Part shown: one piece after another, positions 5,752 to 14,392 of the stretch
Layout: each line of letters begins with the position of its first letter
Position numbering within the stretch: position 1 is the stretch's first letter
IMG/VR virus record: IMGVR_UViG_3300037468_000288
Span: 1-41,290 of that record
Strand: one strand, 5' to 3'
From: a virus
DNA: 41,290 nt
Translations under genes and position numbers: made by a program
The notes under the pieces: generated by a model
What the model was told of the DNA's origin: nothing
The model's database searches: none
What the model saw: only the letters and a program-made list of their open reading frames with translations

Positions 5752-7983
5752 TTATTGGGCAGCGGCTGCGCCGATCAAGCTGTTCTGGAGGGTCTGGTTA
5801 GTGAGAACCCCCCGGAGCTTATTGATCGCACTGTTTCTCATACCTACAGGGATGGTTTCAATCAAGTCCGCCATCCTACGAGGATCAAGCATGGCCTCAT
5901 CGATCATCGCTTGAACTTGCTCGTCGCTCTTGCGCCCGGCCACCCTTAGTGCCGTGCGAATAGCCGTAACGGCGGGGCTAATCAGTCCTGGAACCTTTCG
6001 CTCCAAGGTCTCAAGTGGGCTGATATTCTCGGGGACCATTCCGGGCGCAGTGGAAAGCTTCGCGTAGTCTGCTTCTCTGCGTAGTGCGCTACCTACTCCG
6101 CCCACTTGGCGCATCTGATCCGGGGTCATTACGTCCCCTATGTTCTCAAATCGAGGGGACAGGTCCGCCCGCTTGATCGTGCGGGGGGCATCCTCCATGG
6201 CCTTCTCGAATTGGCTAGCCCGAGTGCCGGGGCTGGCCGCGTCGAGTGATCGGCGAAGAACAGAGGCAACATCTGCCTGGTTCTGAGGGGCCGACATATT
6301 CTTGAACATCGTGTTGGCCAGACTGAAGTCCCCCGACTGCTTCATGGCGTCGGTGATCCTCCCACGCTCGCGCATCAACTCCTTGGCGCGTAGCGCCGCA
6401 TCGGGATGAGGACTTCCCGCCAACTGCTTCAACTGGTCATCGATGTCACGCCGAACCGTCCACAACTCGTCAATGGAGCGGGTAGGCTGCTGCGGCATGA
6501 ACAAACCCTCATCTGGAACCAAAGGATTTTGGGCACCTGGAGCGGGTGGGGCAGCTGCAGTATTCAATCTAGCCGTTTCATTCGCACCTTGATTTACATT
6601 CAGCAATCGCTGAGTGCGAGGGGCGTTCATGAGCGCCTCAACCTCGGGAGGCATCCCTACCCGCTGGTTACGCGACCGGGCCAGTAGGGGGTCCACAACT
6701 TGAGACCGCGCCGCTTGATGCATCGAGGGCTCCAGCGTCTGATCCGCGATGTTGTAGAACTGCCGGCCTGGGTCAGCGATGTTATCAAGCACCTTAGCCT
6801 GGGCCGCTTGGTTAGCTTCGTCGCGCCCCAAGAACTTGCGACCATGAATGCCCTTCCTGGCTCGCTCCTCGAAAACTTTAAGCTCAGGGGTACTCACGTC
6901 AGCGGCCCTCCCCGCCGTAAGCGATTCGCCCGGTACGTCTCCCCGTAGGTTTCGTAGAGCGTCGATGACTTGTTGCTTACGGTCCCCGAAGGTCGTGGCC
7001 ATATGCTTGGCGATACGATTCGGAACCCCGCCCGTCATTTCATTGGCGACATCTAGCACCTTAGAGCCCAGCGCCCCTGCACCTTTCATCAGAGGGCCTG
7101 CTACAGCCCCTCCGCCTGCCCCTACTAGCGGGTCATCGCCAACTACGGCCGAACCCGCTGCTCCCGCTGCCGCTCCGGGAAGGACGGCGTTGAGTACTGC
7201 CTTCGTCTTCGTCAGAGCCTGGGGAAGCATCCTAACGCCCCCGGAGACCAAACTACCCGCACGTGCGCCTGGAGCCGCTCCAATAGCAACGTCGCCGGCA
7301 AACTCCCCGATGGAGGAGGCTGGGCCGGTGTCTTCAACGTACTTCTTGCCCGCAGCGACCATGGGCTCTAGGCTTTCCCCGGTGGGGAGTCCGATAGAGC
7401 CAGCAGCGCTTTGAAGGGCGGCTGCTGCCTTGTCCCAAGAGTGCTTCGCACCCTTAAGCCCTTGCATCAGGATGTCGTCATCAATCTTAGGCTTGGTGGC
7501 TTTCGGGAGGGCGGACTTCTTGGCGGTACTGTCTGTCTTCCACGGGGCCTCCTCCTCGGTGCTGTCGGTCTTCCAGGGCGGGGCCTCGTCGCCGTCATTC
7601 ACTTTTCGCGGGGAACGCCCGCCACCTTGCTCAGCCATGCGAACCTTCCTTACATATTGTTGCGCTTCGAGGGGCATCTTCCCACCCTTTTGCACATTGC
7701 CTGGACCCCAATTGTAGGCAAGCAACGCCTTATCCACGTCGCCTCCAAACGTGTTAGCGAGGTCAGTAAGGTAGCGGGCAGCTGCCTTGCGGGCAGAGGG
7801 CTCGTCATGGGGATTAGCCAGCCCATACTGCTTCGCCGTACCGGGCATGAACTGATACGGCCCGCGAGCACCTACCGGAGATACCGCATTGACATTCCCC
7901 CTGCTCTCCACGTGCCTTACGGCATCGAGGATTTGCGGGGTAATGAGGGTGCTATCCGTCAGCCAGGGTGCCTTCTCAGCCAT
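5752..7983 (-). CDS. Virion-associated lytic transglycosylase / ejection protein
   Basis: 743 aa. The N-terminal about 120 residues are a soluble lytic transglycosylase (goose-lysozyme-like) domain: HVESRGN with Glu26 as catalytic residue, GARGPYQFMPGTAKQYG, and AYNWGPGNV. Two short copies of a PWKTDST motif follow (PPWKTDSTEEEAPWKTDST). The rest is a long Ala/Gly-rich and then helical region typical of internal virion proteins. The domain would cut peptidoglycan locally when DNA is ejected. Its ATG overlaps the preceding stop (TAATG). It is the only peptidoglycan-cutting enzyme recognised in the window. Confidence 0.88.
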   Translation of the reverse strand: MAEKAPWLTDSTLITPQILDAVRHVESRGNVNAVSPVGARGPYQFMPGTAKQYGLANPHDEPSARKAAARYLTDLANTFGGDVDKALLAYNWGPGNVQKGGKMPLEAQQYVRKVRMAEQGGGRSPRKVNDGDEAPPWKTDSTEEEAPWKTDSTAKKSALPKATKPKIDDDILMQGLKGAKHSWDKAAAALQSAAGSIGLPTGESLEPMVAAGKKYVEDTGPASSIGEFAGDVAIGAAPGARAGSLVSGGVRMLPQALTKTKAVLNAVLPGAAAGAAGSAVVGDDPLVGAGGGAVAGPLMKGAGALGSKVLDVANEMTGGVPNRIAKHMATTFGDRKQQVIDALRNLRGDVPGESLTAGRAADVSTPELKVFEERARKGIHGRKFLGRDEANQAAQAKVLDNIADPGRQFYNIADQTLEPSMHQAARSQVVDPLLARSRNQRVGMPPEVEALMNAPRTQRLLNVNQGANETARLNTAAAPPAPGAQNPLVPDEGLFMPQQPTRSIDELWTVRRDIDDQLKQLAGSPHPDAALRAKELMRERGRITDAMKQSGDFSLANTMFKNMSAPQNQADVASVLRRSLDAASPGTRASQFEKAMEDAPRTIKRADLSPRFENIGDVMTPDQMRQVGGVGSALRREADYAKLSTAPGMVPENISPLETLERKVPGLISPAVTAIRTALRVAGRKSDEQVQAMIDEAMLDPRRMADLIETIPVGMRNSAINKLRGVLTNQTLQNSLIGAAAAQ

Positions 7984-9164
7984 TACTGGGCCACCCAGTC
8001 AGCTCTGTCTTCTCCGGTAGTGCCGGGCTTTTTGACGTACGTCACGCCCTTGTAGGTTCGTGTCTCTCCGCCCCCGCCAGTATTACCGCCCCCACTATCG
8101 CCACCGGGCACCTCAAACTGGCCCTTGCGACGATTCATCATTTCCTGGATCGTTTGGGCAGCCTGCATCCGCACGTTCCTGGGAAGGGTACTGTCAGCCA
8201 ACCGGCCCGCAGCTTCCTTATACACCTGGGTGTCTGCGTTGGACTGCGGCCCCTCGAATCGGGGAATCTGCATCAGGATGGGGTTGACCAGAGGTGCGAG
8301 ACTCGCGGCATTCTGTGCCCCTTCCGTACCATGACCGAAGAACCCCGCTGCTTGATCCACCAACGTTCCAAGTCCAGAGCTGGTAGCCTTCTTGAGGGGG
8401 CTGTCCTCTCCAAGGATAATGCTAAGGTTGGTCTCAGCCTCTTTGAACATATCTGCCTTAGCCTTCTCCTTTGCTTGCTGAGCGGTAGCCGTAGCCCCTT
8501 TGGCAGCGGCCTTCTCTGTAGCAAGAGTGAGACGCCCCTGGGCAGCGGCACGGTTGGCCTCAATCTGAGACCGACGCAGTTCCTCCTGAGTTTCAGCGCT
8601 CATCTTGAACTCGCGGTCGCGCTCAAGCTGCTGTGCCGCCCGCTGGGCCATTGCTTCCTTCAGCACAGCTGCCTTCTCCTCCGCCTCAGCTTGGCGTAGC
8701 GGAGCCTCAGCAGCGGACTTCAGCCCGTACTGCCCCATCGCTTGGGCCAGAGGATGACGAATGTTTCCACCCTCCATAGCCCACCGCTGCATTTCCTCAG
8801 CCTGTTGGCGAGGCGGCTTGGGCGTCTGGACGGGCGGAAGTACCCCACCATCGGGTGTCGGGCCTTCCATCTCCACCGTAGTGGATGCCGAGGGAACCTT
8901 GCCCATCCAATCTTGGAACTGACCCTGACGCTGCTTGTCAAGAGCGAGCATCTTCTCCTGAGCCTTGCTTTCAAGGAACGGGGCGGCAACCTTGCTAGCG
9001 ATGTCGCCAAGCTGATTCCCGACGATGAACACCCGTCCCTGGCCCTGGTAGCCCGCTCCACCCCGATTGCCGGAACCCTCACGCAGCTTGCTGGCGTAGC
9101 GTAGCTGGCGCTCAATCTCGTCTTGTTCAGGATCCATCGACCGAGTTGCTTGATAGTTTGGCAT
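7983..9164 (-). CDS. Predicted internal virion (ejection) protein, helical
   Basis: 393 aa, start set by AAGGAG upstream of ATG at 9164. About residues 45-250 are strongly helical and Gln/Glu/Ala/Lys-rich with likely coiled coil. The C-terminus has a Gly-rich spacer (GGDSGGGNTGGGGE) and a short YKGVTYVKKPGT end. It is encoded between the transglycosylase and another Gln-rich virion protein, the usual place for podovirus ejection proteins. Assigned from context and composition, not from a specific motif. Confidence 0.65.
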   Translation of the reverse strand: MPNYQATRSMDPEQDEIERQLRYASKLREGSGNRGGAGYQGQGRVFIVGNQLGDIASKVAAPFLESKAQEKMLALDKQRQGQFQDWMGKVPSASTTVEMEGPTPDGGVLPPVQTPKPPRQQAEEMQRWAMEGGNIRHPLAQAMGQYGLKSAAEAPLRQAEAEEKAAVLKEAMAQRAAQQLERDREFKMSAETQEELRRSQIEANRAAAQGRLTLATEKAAAKGATATAQQAKEKAKADMFKEAETNLSIILGEDSPLKKATSSGLGTLVDQAAGFFGHGTEGAQNAASLAPLVNPILMQIPRFEGPQSNADTQVYKEAAGRLADSTLPRNVRMQAAQTIQEMMNRRKGQFEVPGGDSGGGNTGGGGETRTYKGVTYVKKPGTTGEDRADWVAQ

Positions 9165-9173
9165 GTGAACTCC

Positions 9174-10208
9174 TTAGAAGATCGTTGCGCCGATACTCGC
9201 CACCGAGCCAAGCGCGCTCATATTATTAGACTTGTCCGCGTTCTTGGCGTTTGTCTTGTCCAGGTTGGCCTGGTATTGCTGCTGCGTAGCGCCCATCAGG
9301 TCGCCAGGGTTGTAGGTCCCGACGTTGCCGACGTTACCGAACTGAAGCTGCGGATTCTGGCCAAGCCCGAACATCCCCTGAAGCTGCTGGAGGTTCCCGG
9401 CCCGCTGGTTGAGGATGTCCTCCACGCCTTGCTGGTGCACATTGGACCCTTGGCCGAACTGAGCATTCTCCTGGGCTATACGGGCTTGTTCCTCGCTCAT
9501 GCCCTGCTGGCGGAGCCCCATGCCCTGATTGAACGCCTGGCCCGCTTGGCCCAGGTCGAACTGGCTACGGTCCATCCCCTGGCCGAACTCGATGTTGCCC
9601 TGATTGATACCGGCCAGGATAGCCTGGAGGTCTGCGTTGTTAGCCGTCTCGCCAAGGTTCTGCTGCTCCGCGTTCCACGCCTGGCCCGAGCCGGTGCCGA
9701 GCCCCATAGCCGCCAGTTGGGCTTCCTTCGCTGCCCGCTGCCGTTGGAGACCAGGGGCCTGGAGCGCCCGCATAGTGTCGATGGCTTGCTGGTTATAGCC
9801 GCCAACCTCAGGGGTGCTGATTCCGCCAGGGGTGATAGTCTGTCCAGGCATGCCAGGGGCATTGCCCATGTCGAAGTCACCGGCGACCTCGGGCATCCCC
9901 GGAGCCTGGCCGAGATCAATCTGGCTTGTGTCCAGCCCGCCCATCATCCCAGCAGTCTTACCGGCCAGTGTGCCCTGGTTCCCCCATTGCTGATTGAACA
10001 CGTCCTGCTGCTGCGGGTTGAACGATTGGGTCTGCGTCCATTGGCCGGTAGTGGGGTCTTTAGCCCACGTGGAGGAGCCAGACGGACCAATCTGGTTAGG
10101 ACGGTTGGCCTGTACTCCTTCCTCCCAAGCCTTCTTGTTCAGCGCAGTCTGCTGGTTAGCGACGCCCGTGTAATCAGGCGCCTTTGGAGTCTTTGTCTTT
10201 TTACCCAT
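9174..10208 (-). CDS. Predicted internal virion / tail-associated protein
   Basis: 344 aa. The start MGKKTKTPKAPDYTGVANQQ resembles the N-terminus of many phage internal virion or tail-accessory proteins, where a basic leader is followed by APDY. The body is Gln/Asn/Gly-rich with recurring GQ, GMG and FNQ segments, and it ends in a small hydrophobic, glycine-containing segment (ALGSVASIGATIF) that could insert in a membrane. It overlaps the end of the acetyltransferase gene by 8 nt. The ejection role is inferred. Confidence 0.65.
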   Translation of the reverse strand: MGKKTKTPKAPDYTGVANQQTALNKKAWEEGVQANRPNQIGPSGSSTWAKDPTTGQWTQTQSFNPQQQDVFNQQWGNQGTLAGKTAGMMGGLDTSQIDLGQAPGMPEVAGDFDMGNAPGMPGQTITPGGISTPEVGGYNQQAIDTMRALQAPGLQRQRAAKEAQLAAMGLGTGSGQAWNAEQQNLGETANNADLQAILAGINQGNIEFGQGMDRSQFDLGQAGQAFNQGMGLRQQGMSEEQARIAQENAQFGQGSNVHQQGVEDILNQRAGNLQQLQGMFGLGQNPQLQFGNVGNVGTYNPGDLMGATQQQYQANLDKTNAKNADKSNNMSALGSVASIGATIF

Positions 10209-10614
10209 GCTGTAACCTCTTCAGCCAAATGCAATCATTCTTGGTAAGGGTCATGATCAGCATGTCCCCGTCCTCATAGACGTCTTTGATACGCCCCTCT
10301 TGTTTGAACCCCATCTTGCGTAGCAGGTTCAACGACTTAACATTCCAATAGTGGGCATAAGCGATAATCTTGCTAACGCCCAACTGGTTGAACGGATAGT
10401 CGAAGATGGCCCATATGAACTTGCGACTCCATCCTACCTTATCGAAAGCGATGCTAGCAACAATAGAAGCGCCAGTGTAACTATCAAAGACAACGCCACC
10501 AACAATTTTTCCATCTCGAATGTCTCCAATCGAGGTTGCCCCCTGGGAAGGGAACATGCCCTCAATCCGAATGCTTACCCAATGGGCTACGTGGGCGCTA
10601 TTGACGATCAGCAT
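10201..10614 (-). CDS. GNAT-family N-acetyltransferase
   Basis: 137 aa, near the usual GNAT length. IVGGVVFDSYTGASIVASIA gives the central strands, YPFNQLGVSKIIAYAHYWN covers helix 3 and the following strand, and SLNLLRKMGFKQEGRIKDVY is the acceptor-side motif B with the common GFxxEG turn. The acetyl-CoA loop is degenerate. Substrate unknown. It overlaps the APS/PAPS reductase-like gene by 7 nt and both sit inside the tail genes. Phages often carry such enzymes as host-modifying or base-modifying genes; the sequence does not say which applies. Confidence 0.8.
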   Translation of the reverse strand: MLIVNSAHVAHWVSIRIEGMFPSQGATSIGDIRDGKIVGGVVFDSYTGASIVASIAFDKVGWSRKFIWAIFDYPFNQLGVSKIIAYAHYWNVKSLNLLRKMGFKQEGRIKDVYEDGDMLIMTLTKNDCIWLKRLQHG

Positions 10615-11306
10615 TTGACTAGCTTCCTGATGATCTGATCCTTGATCTGCTCCCGCTTCAGGCGGACGTACCGGGCCGCAGTGGGGTGGCGGTCAATGAA
10701 GCCGGGTACAGTTTTGTCCCACCATCCGGTACAGCACATGCAGTCCACCCCATAGGAACCGTACTGGTATACAGGGTGGATTGGCGCATCCATTGTTTCC
10801 AGCAAGTCCATGACGTCCCGGTCGGTGTAATGTTCAAGCGGGAATATAAATTCAATACCATCAATAATGTCCCATGAATTAACTGGCGACCTTGGGCTAT
10901 CGCATGCCTTCTGACCTCTTATGATACAGGTAACACCGTCTGCCAGCACACGCTCGTGGAGGGGAAGCATGATGTTAGCGGCGCAGCAAGCATAGGAGTC
11001 CGAGAGCTTTATATCAGTTGGTCTCTGGTGACAATTTCTCCCGTCTGCAATAATAACGTCGGAGGGCATGCCATTATGCTTGATCCACTTGCTAACGTTG
11101 GACCTTACTTCCACGAAGAACGGGCAAATATCCCTACACTCCTCAATTACCTCGATGGTCTCGGGGTAGTTGTCTCCAGTATTCAGCCAATACACCGTGA
11201 TACGGTGTAGGTAGTCCTTAAGCAAGTACAGACACGCCACAGAGTCCTTCCCACCAGAAAGCTCTAGGGCGATATTCTGATGCCGGGATAGGAAATCAAG
11301 ATTCAT
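10608..11306 (-). CDS. APS/PAPS reductase-like PP-loop enzyme
   Basis: 232 aa. The start at 11306 is fixed by an ATGA overlap with the tail hub stop and by GAGGAAGG upstream. The PP-loop SGGKDS is at residues 17-22, where the adenylyl group of (P)APS binds. CC at 107-108 and C189-x-x-C192 match the CC...CxxC pattern that holds a [4Fe-4S] cluster in APS reductases, with PLHERVLADG and RGQKACDSPRS between them as in that family. The C-terminal catalytic Cys of assimilatory reductases (ECGLH motif) is not seen, but the last residue is Cys232. It may reduce adenylylsulfate, or act as a PP-loop ATPase in a thiolation reaction. Its place in a tail operon is unusual but known in phages. Confidence 0.83.
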   Translation of the reverse strand: MNLDFLSRHQNIALELSGGKDSVACLYLLKDYLHRITVYWLNTGDNYPETIEVIEECRDICPFFVEVRSNVSKWIKHNGMPSDVIIADGRNCHQRPTDIKLSDSYACCAANIMLPLHERVLADGVTCIIRGQKACDSPRSPVNSWDIIDGIEFIFPLEHYTDRDVMDLLETMDAPIHPVYQYGSYGVDCMCCTGWWDKTVPGFIDRHPTAARYVRLKREQIKDQIIRKLVKC

Positions 11307-12910
11307 AGTACACCGCCTTCCTCTAACAGCCAGTCGGTCGACACCCAGAACGTCTCTTGGCGGGTTCGTAAGAGGATACGGATAGCCGCCGCAGTACCAA
11401 TTCCTACAACGGACTGCCAGGATTTGTAGGTAGTGAGCCCGCCCGCCCACACTGCCTCATCCCAATAATCCTCGTCCCAAGTACCAGGGACCACGAAATC
11501 AAAGGCTGTGGGAGATACCGGGGTATCGAACACGAAGTCTGTATTCACCGACAGACTCAGGGCAAACTGGCCTCGCGACAGTAGGGTGGGACGGACCATC
11601 TTGAAGTGCTTCTGCTTGCCGAGAGTGTTGAAATAACTGAACACCGTCTGGGCTTCGGAGCGAATGTCCGCACCTTCTACCACTAAGCCACCCTGGATGT
11701 AGGAGTCGTCGGTGCCACCCTCCCAAGCCCGATAGACCGCGCCGAAGCCCCCATAGAAGGGCAGCTGATTGTGCAGCTCCCAGCAATACGCTTGGTATCC
11801 GATGAACTCACTCCATGCTTTGGTAATGTCGTTCATGGCAAACTGGAAGGACGTGGTCGTAGTGGCCGGGATATTGATTATTAGCATATTGTTACCCGGA
11901 TACACGAAGGGCTGCCATCCGAACAAGTCACCGGTGGCATTAACCGCTGACGAGATCAATTGTTGGATATACTTGGCGGAGCTGTCCTGAGTCGGATTAA
12001 CTTTAGTGCTCTTCAGCAGATCGGTCAGATGAACGATGCCGTGCTGGGTAAGGATCAATACGTCTCCGCCATACCGGCAAGCGCAGCGACGGCCAACGGG
12101 AGCACCAGCATAATAAACTCCATGAAGCCCCCATGTATCAGCCCCATCGACATCCACACCCTTGAACACCGAGACTTGCCCCTCGCTGCTAATTGCAATA
12201 AGGTGGTCATCGGCCCCTTCGCCGTCATCGACCGTCCAGGTGATGATCTGCTGGAGATAGCCACCGCGCGTCCAGTAGCCACCGAAGTCAAATGACTTGG
12301 CTACTCCGAACAATTGGTCAGGCGGGAGATACCACCCGCGCGTGCTGTTCTTCTCCACGAACCAGATGCGCTTCTGGTGAGCATAGACGTGGATCAGAAG
12401 CTTAGGATCAATGCCGCTAATCGTATTGACCGTGCCGTCACCCGCCGAAATACGAGTGGTAGCACTTACCGGGTTGACCCAGATGATGTTGTCTGCGCCA
12501 TTACAAGCAATCAGATGAACGCCCGCCGAGTTGGCAAAGTTGATATGTTGCCACCGAGCATTGGTAAGGTCACAAGGCAAGTCGGGACCGCCACCAATAA
12601 GCGGATTGACTAATAGTTGATCAGTAACGTCCCTCATACAGGCCGCCTGCGAATCCTGGACTATGGCATAGAGGGTGCTTCCATTGGTCTTGTTGTGGCT
12701 CATAAGAGTCTCAACACTACCGCCCAACCCATCTACGTGGCGCCTATAGCCCCGGCGCACCTGGCAACCGTACGGCTGAGCAAACAGATTGCGAAGGACT
12801 AGCGCGTAACCGTCCGGCATATTGACGATTGAGTCATAGGCGTTCAAGCCTTTCACCGGGGCAGGCCGGGTCGTGACCTCAGAGACTTGAGGAATGGCTA
12901 CCTGTTTCAT
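11303..12910 (-). CDS. Tail hub / nozzle protein (propeller-like)
   Basis: 535 aa with start MKQVAIPQ at 12910, overlapping the previous stop as TAATG. The opening (TTRPAPVKGLNAYDSIVNMP, then LRNLFAQPYGCQVRRGY) is typical of podovirus gp10-like or tail-tube-B-like nozzle proteins. The body has repeated beta segments (GVHLIACNGADNIIWVN, KRIWFVEKNS, GGDVLILTQHGIVHLTD) suggesting a beta-propeller. It follows the head-tail adaptor directly, as expected for the nozzle of a short tail. Confidence 0.78.
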   Translation of the reverse strand: MKQVAIPQVSEVTTRPAPVKGLNAYDSIVNMPDGYALVLRNLFAQPYGCQVRRGYRRHVDGLGGSVETLMSHNKTNGSTLYAIVQDSQAACMRDVTDQLLVNPLIGGGPDLPCDLTNARWQHINFANSAGVHLIACNGADNIIWVNPVSATTRISAGDGTVNTISGIDPKLLIHVYAHQKRIWFVEKNSTRGWYLPPDQLFGVAKSFDFGGYWTRGGYLQQIITWTVDDGEGADDHLIAISSEGQVSVFKGVDVDGADTWGLHGVYYAGAPVGRRCACRYGGDVLILTQHGIVHLTDLLKSTKVNPTQDSSAKYIQQLISSAVNATGDLFGWQPFVYPGNNMLIINIPATTTTSFQFAMNDITKAWSEFIGYQAYCWELHNQLPFYGGFGAVYRAWEGGTDDSYIQGGLVVEGADIRSEAQTVFSYFNTLGKQKHFKMVRPTLLSRGQFALSLSVNTDFVFDTPVSPTAFDFVVPGTWDEDYWDEAVWAGGLTTYKSWQSVVGIGTAAAIRILLRTRQETFWVSTDWLLEEGGVL

Positions 12911-13653
12911 TATGCGCCCACCTGCCAACTGCCGTCCGGGATATTGTTAATCCCGATAAGCATGGTACGGGCACGCGGCGCGAGGGTCAGCATCGGCGCC
13001 CCCTTGTTCTTGCTAATTCGAGCCTCCCAGACATTCAAGAAGTCCTTGGTATAGGCTGTCGTGTTCAGGCCCTTGGCCTCCCAGTACTTGAGTTTGAGGT
13101 ACGCCGTAACCACCCAAGGGTCGAACATCACAATGTTGGTATCGTCCTCAATATACGGATAGAACGTGTTAGCCACCGCGGCATTCTTCAACCACGTATC
13201 TGCCACGTACTCCATCGCAATGGCGGAGTCGATGGAATCGGTGGGGAACATCTCGATGTTTCCCCCGACGATGCGGTAACGGATGCGAGGGCCGGAGGAC
13301 AGTAGCCCGCCCTTGAGCCACTGCCACTCTTGCGCGCTCTTGGGTCCGAGCAAGGGCCAGTGGTTAGTCCGGTCCCATTGGGTCTGGTCCAGAAAGTACG
13401 ACCAGTCAGACGGCAGGGGCTGGATGAAGGTCTTGCCGTCCGGGCTCTCCACAGAGTCCGCCGTGTTGAAGGTGTATTCCTTGGTAAGCTGCTCCCAAGG
13501 ATAGCCCATGACCATTTCAGACCCCGCCCGGTTCAACAGGGCAAGAACTTGCTGGACGGTTGTATCCGAGTTTGAAACGACCGATAAGGGCTTGGTTAGC
13601 CCCATTTCGACCATCGCTTGCTGCACTACCTTCAAAACCGTCCAGTTGGCCAT
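12910..13653 (-). CDS. Head-to-tail adaptor
   Basis: 247 aa. ATG at 13653 gives a 6-nt spacing to AAGGA; an ATG at 13656 is also possible. Helical N-terminus (VLKVVQQAMVEMGL), then VLALLNRAGSEMVMGYPWEQL with the YPW signature seen in gp4/gp11-like adaptors, then a beta-rich part and a closing helical part (VTAYLKLKYWEAKGLN). Located between the virion surface genes and the tail hub, it most likely forms the ring under the portal. Confidence 0.75.
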   Translation of the reverse strand: MANWTVLKVVQQAMVEMGLTKPLSVVSNSDTTVQQVLALLNRAGSEMVMGYPWEQLTKEYTFNTADSVESPDGKTFIQPLPSDWSYFLDQTQWDRTNHWPLLGPKSAQEWQWLKGGLLSSGPRIRYRIVGGNIEMFPTDSIDSAIAMEYVADTWLKNAAVANTFYPYIEDDTNIVMFDPWVVTAYLKLKYWEAKGLNTTAYTKDFLNVWEARISKNKGAPMLTLAPRARTMLIGINNIPDGSWQVGA

Positions 13654-13662
13654 CATTATTCC

Positions 13663-14331
13663 TTACTTGGTTACGGGGACTGCCTGCGACTTCTGCTGAG
13701 CTACGGGAGTAACAAGCTTGGCCGCGGCAACGTCCTCAGTAGTCTTATGGGAGAGCTGCTTTACCAACTCCTCCAGCTGCGCCACCCGGTTGGCCATGGC
13801 CTCCTTCTCGGCATCGACCGCGTTGGCGGCAGTGCTGTCTAGCCACTCTTGCGCCTTCTTACAAAGTTCGTGCCCGCCCATAACCGACTGTTTGGCACCG
13901 TCCGATAGGGTAGCCAATTGCTCAACCGTGAAGACGTTGCGATACTTAAGCTCTGCGATCAGAGATGGCTTGGTAAAGAGGAATGGGAAGTTCTCCAGCG
14001 GGGTGCCGCCAGCCTTCTCCTCCTGACCAGCCTTCCACAACCGGTATTTTTCGGCAAGGACCGGGCGACCTGGAACGTATTTCTTCGCCGGATGTACGAT
14101 AGATGTAAGTTGAGACCCAGGGGTACGGATAGTAATCATGTCAATGTCGTCATAGATCGGACGCCCCGCTTTGGTACTGGCTGACGGATTCAGAACTGCT
14201 TCCGTAGCAAAGGTTACATACAACTTGTCGTCATTAGCGTACAAGCTATCTGACCCTCCGCCGTCTAATGTGTGTAAAGGGTTGAACTCGGTAGGAATGC
14301 TGCTTACGTCAAAATCATTAAGACTTTCCAT
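13663..14331 (-). CDS. Hypothetical virion-module protein, 222 aa
   Basis: The start MESLNDFDVS at 14331 is chosen for AAGGA 8 nt upstream; the longer frame starting at 14382 lacks such a site. The N-terminal half is beta-rich (KLYVTFATEAVLNPSAS). Then comes a segment with PLENFPFLFTKPSLIAELKY and a helix-hairpin-like LATLSDGAKQSVMGGHELCK. A coiled coil (EKEAMANRVAQLEELVKQLS) and a flexible tail close it. It could be a minor head or packaging accessory protein. No family recognised. Confidence 0.65.
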   Translation of the reverse strand: MESLNDFDVSSIPTEFNPLHTLDGGGSDSLYANDDKLYVTFATEAVLNPSASTKAGRPIYDDIDMITIRTPGSQLTSIVHPAKKYVPGRPVLAEKYRLWKAGQEEKAGGTPLENFPFLFTKPSLIAELKYRNVFTVEQLATLSDGAKQSVMGGHELCKKAQEWLDSTAANAVDAEKEAMANRVAQLEELVKQLSHKTTEDVAAAKLVTPVAQQKSQAVPVTK

Positions 14332-14392
14332 GATGTTTATCCTTATGTTGCGTGGAATTGATGGATACCTTGGGCGTGCCACGCTTCATCGC

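Noticed and set aside
9123-10247. Plus-strand open frame of 374 codons opposite virion genes
   Set aside because: Leu/Arg-rich shadow of the Gln-rich minus-strand proteins, no ribosome site.
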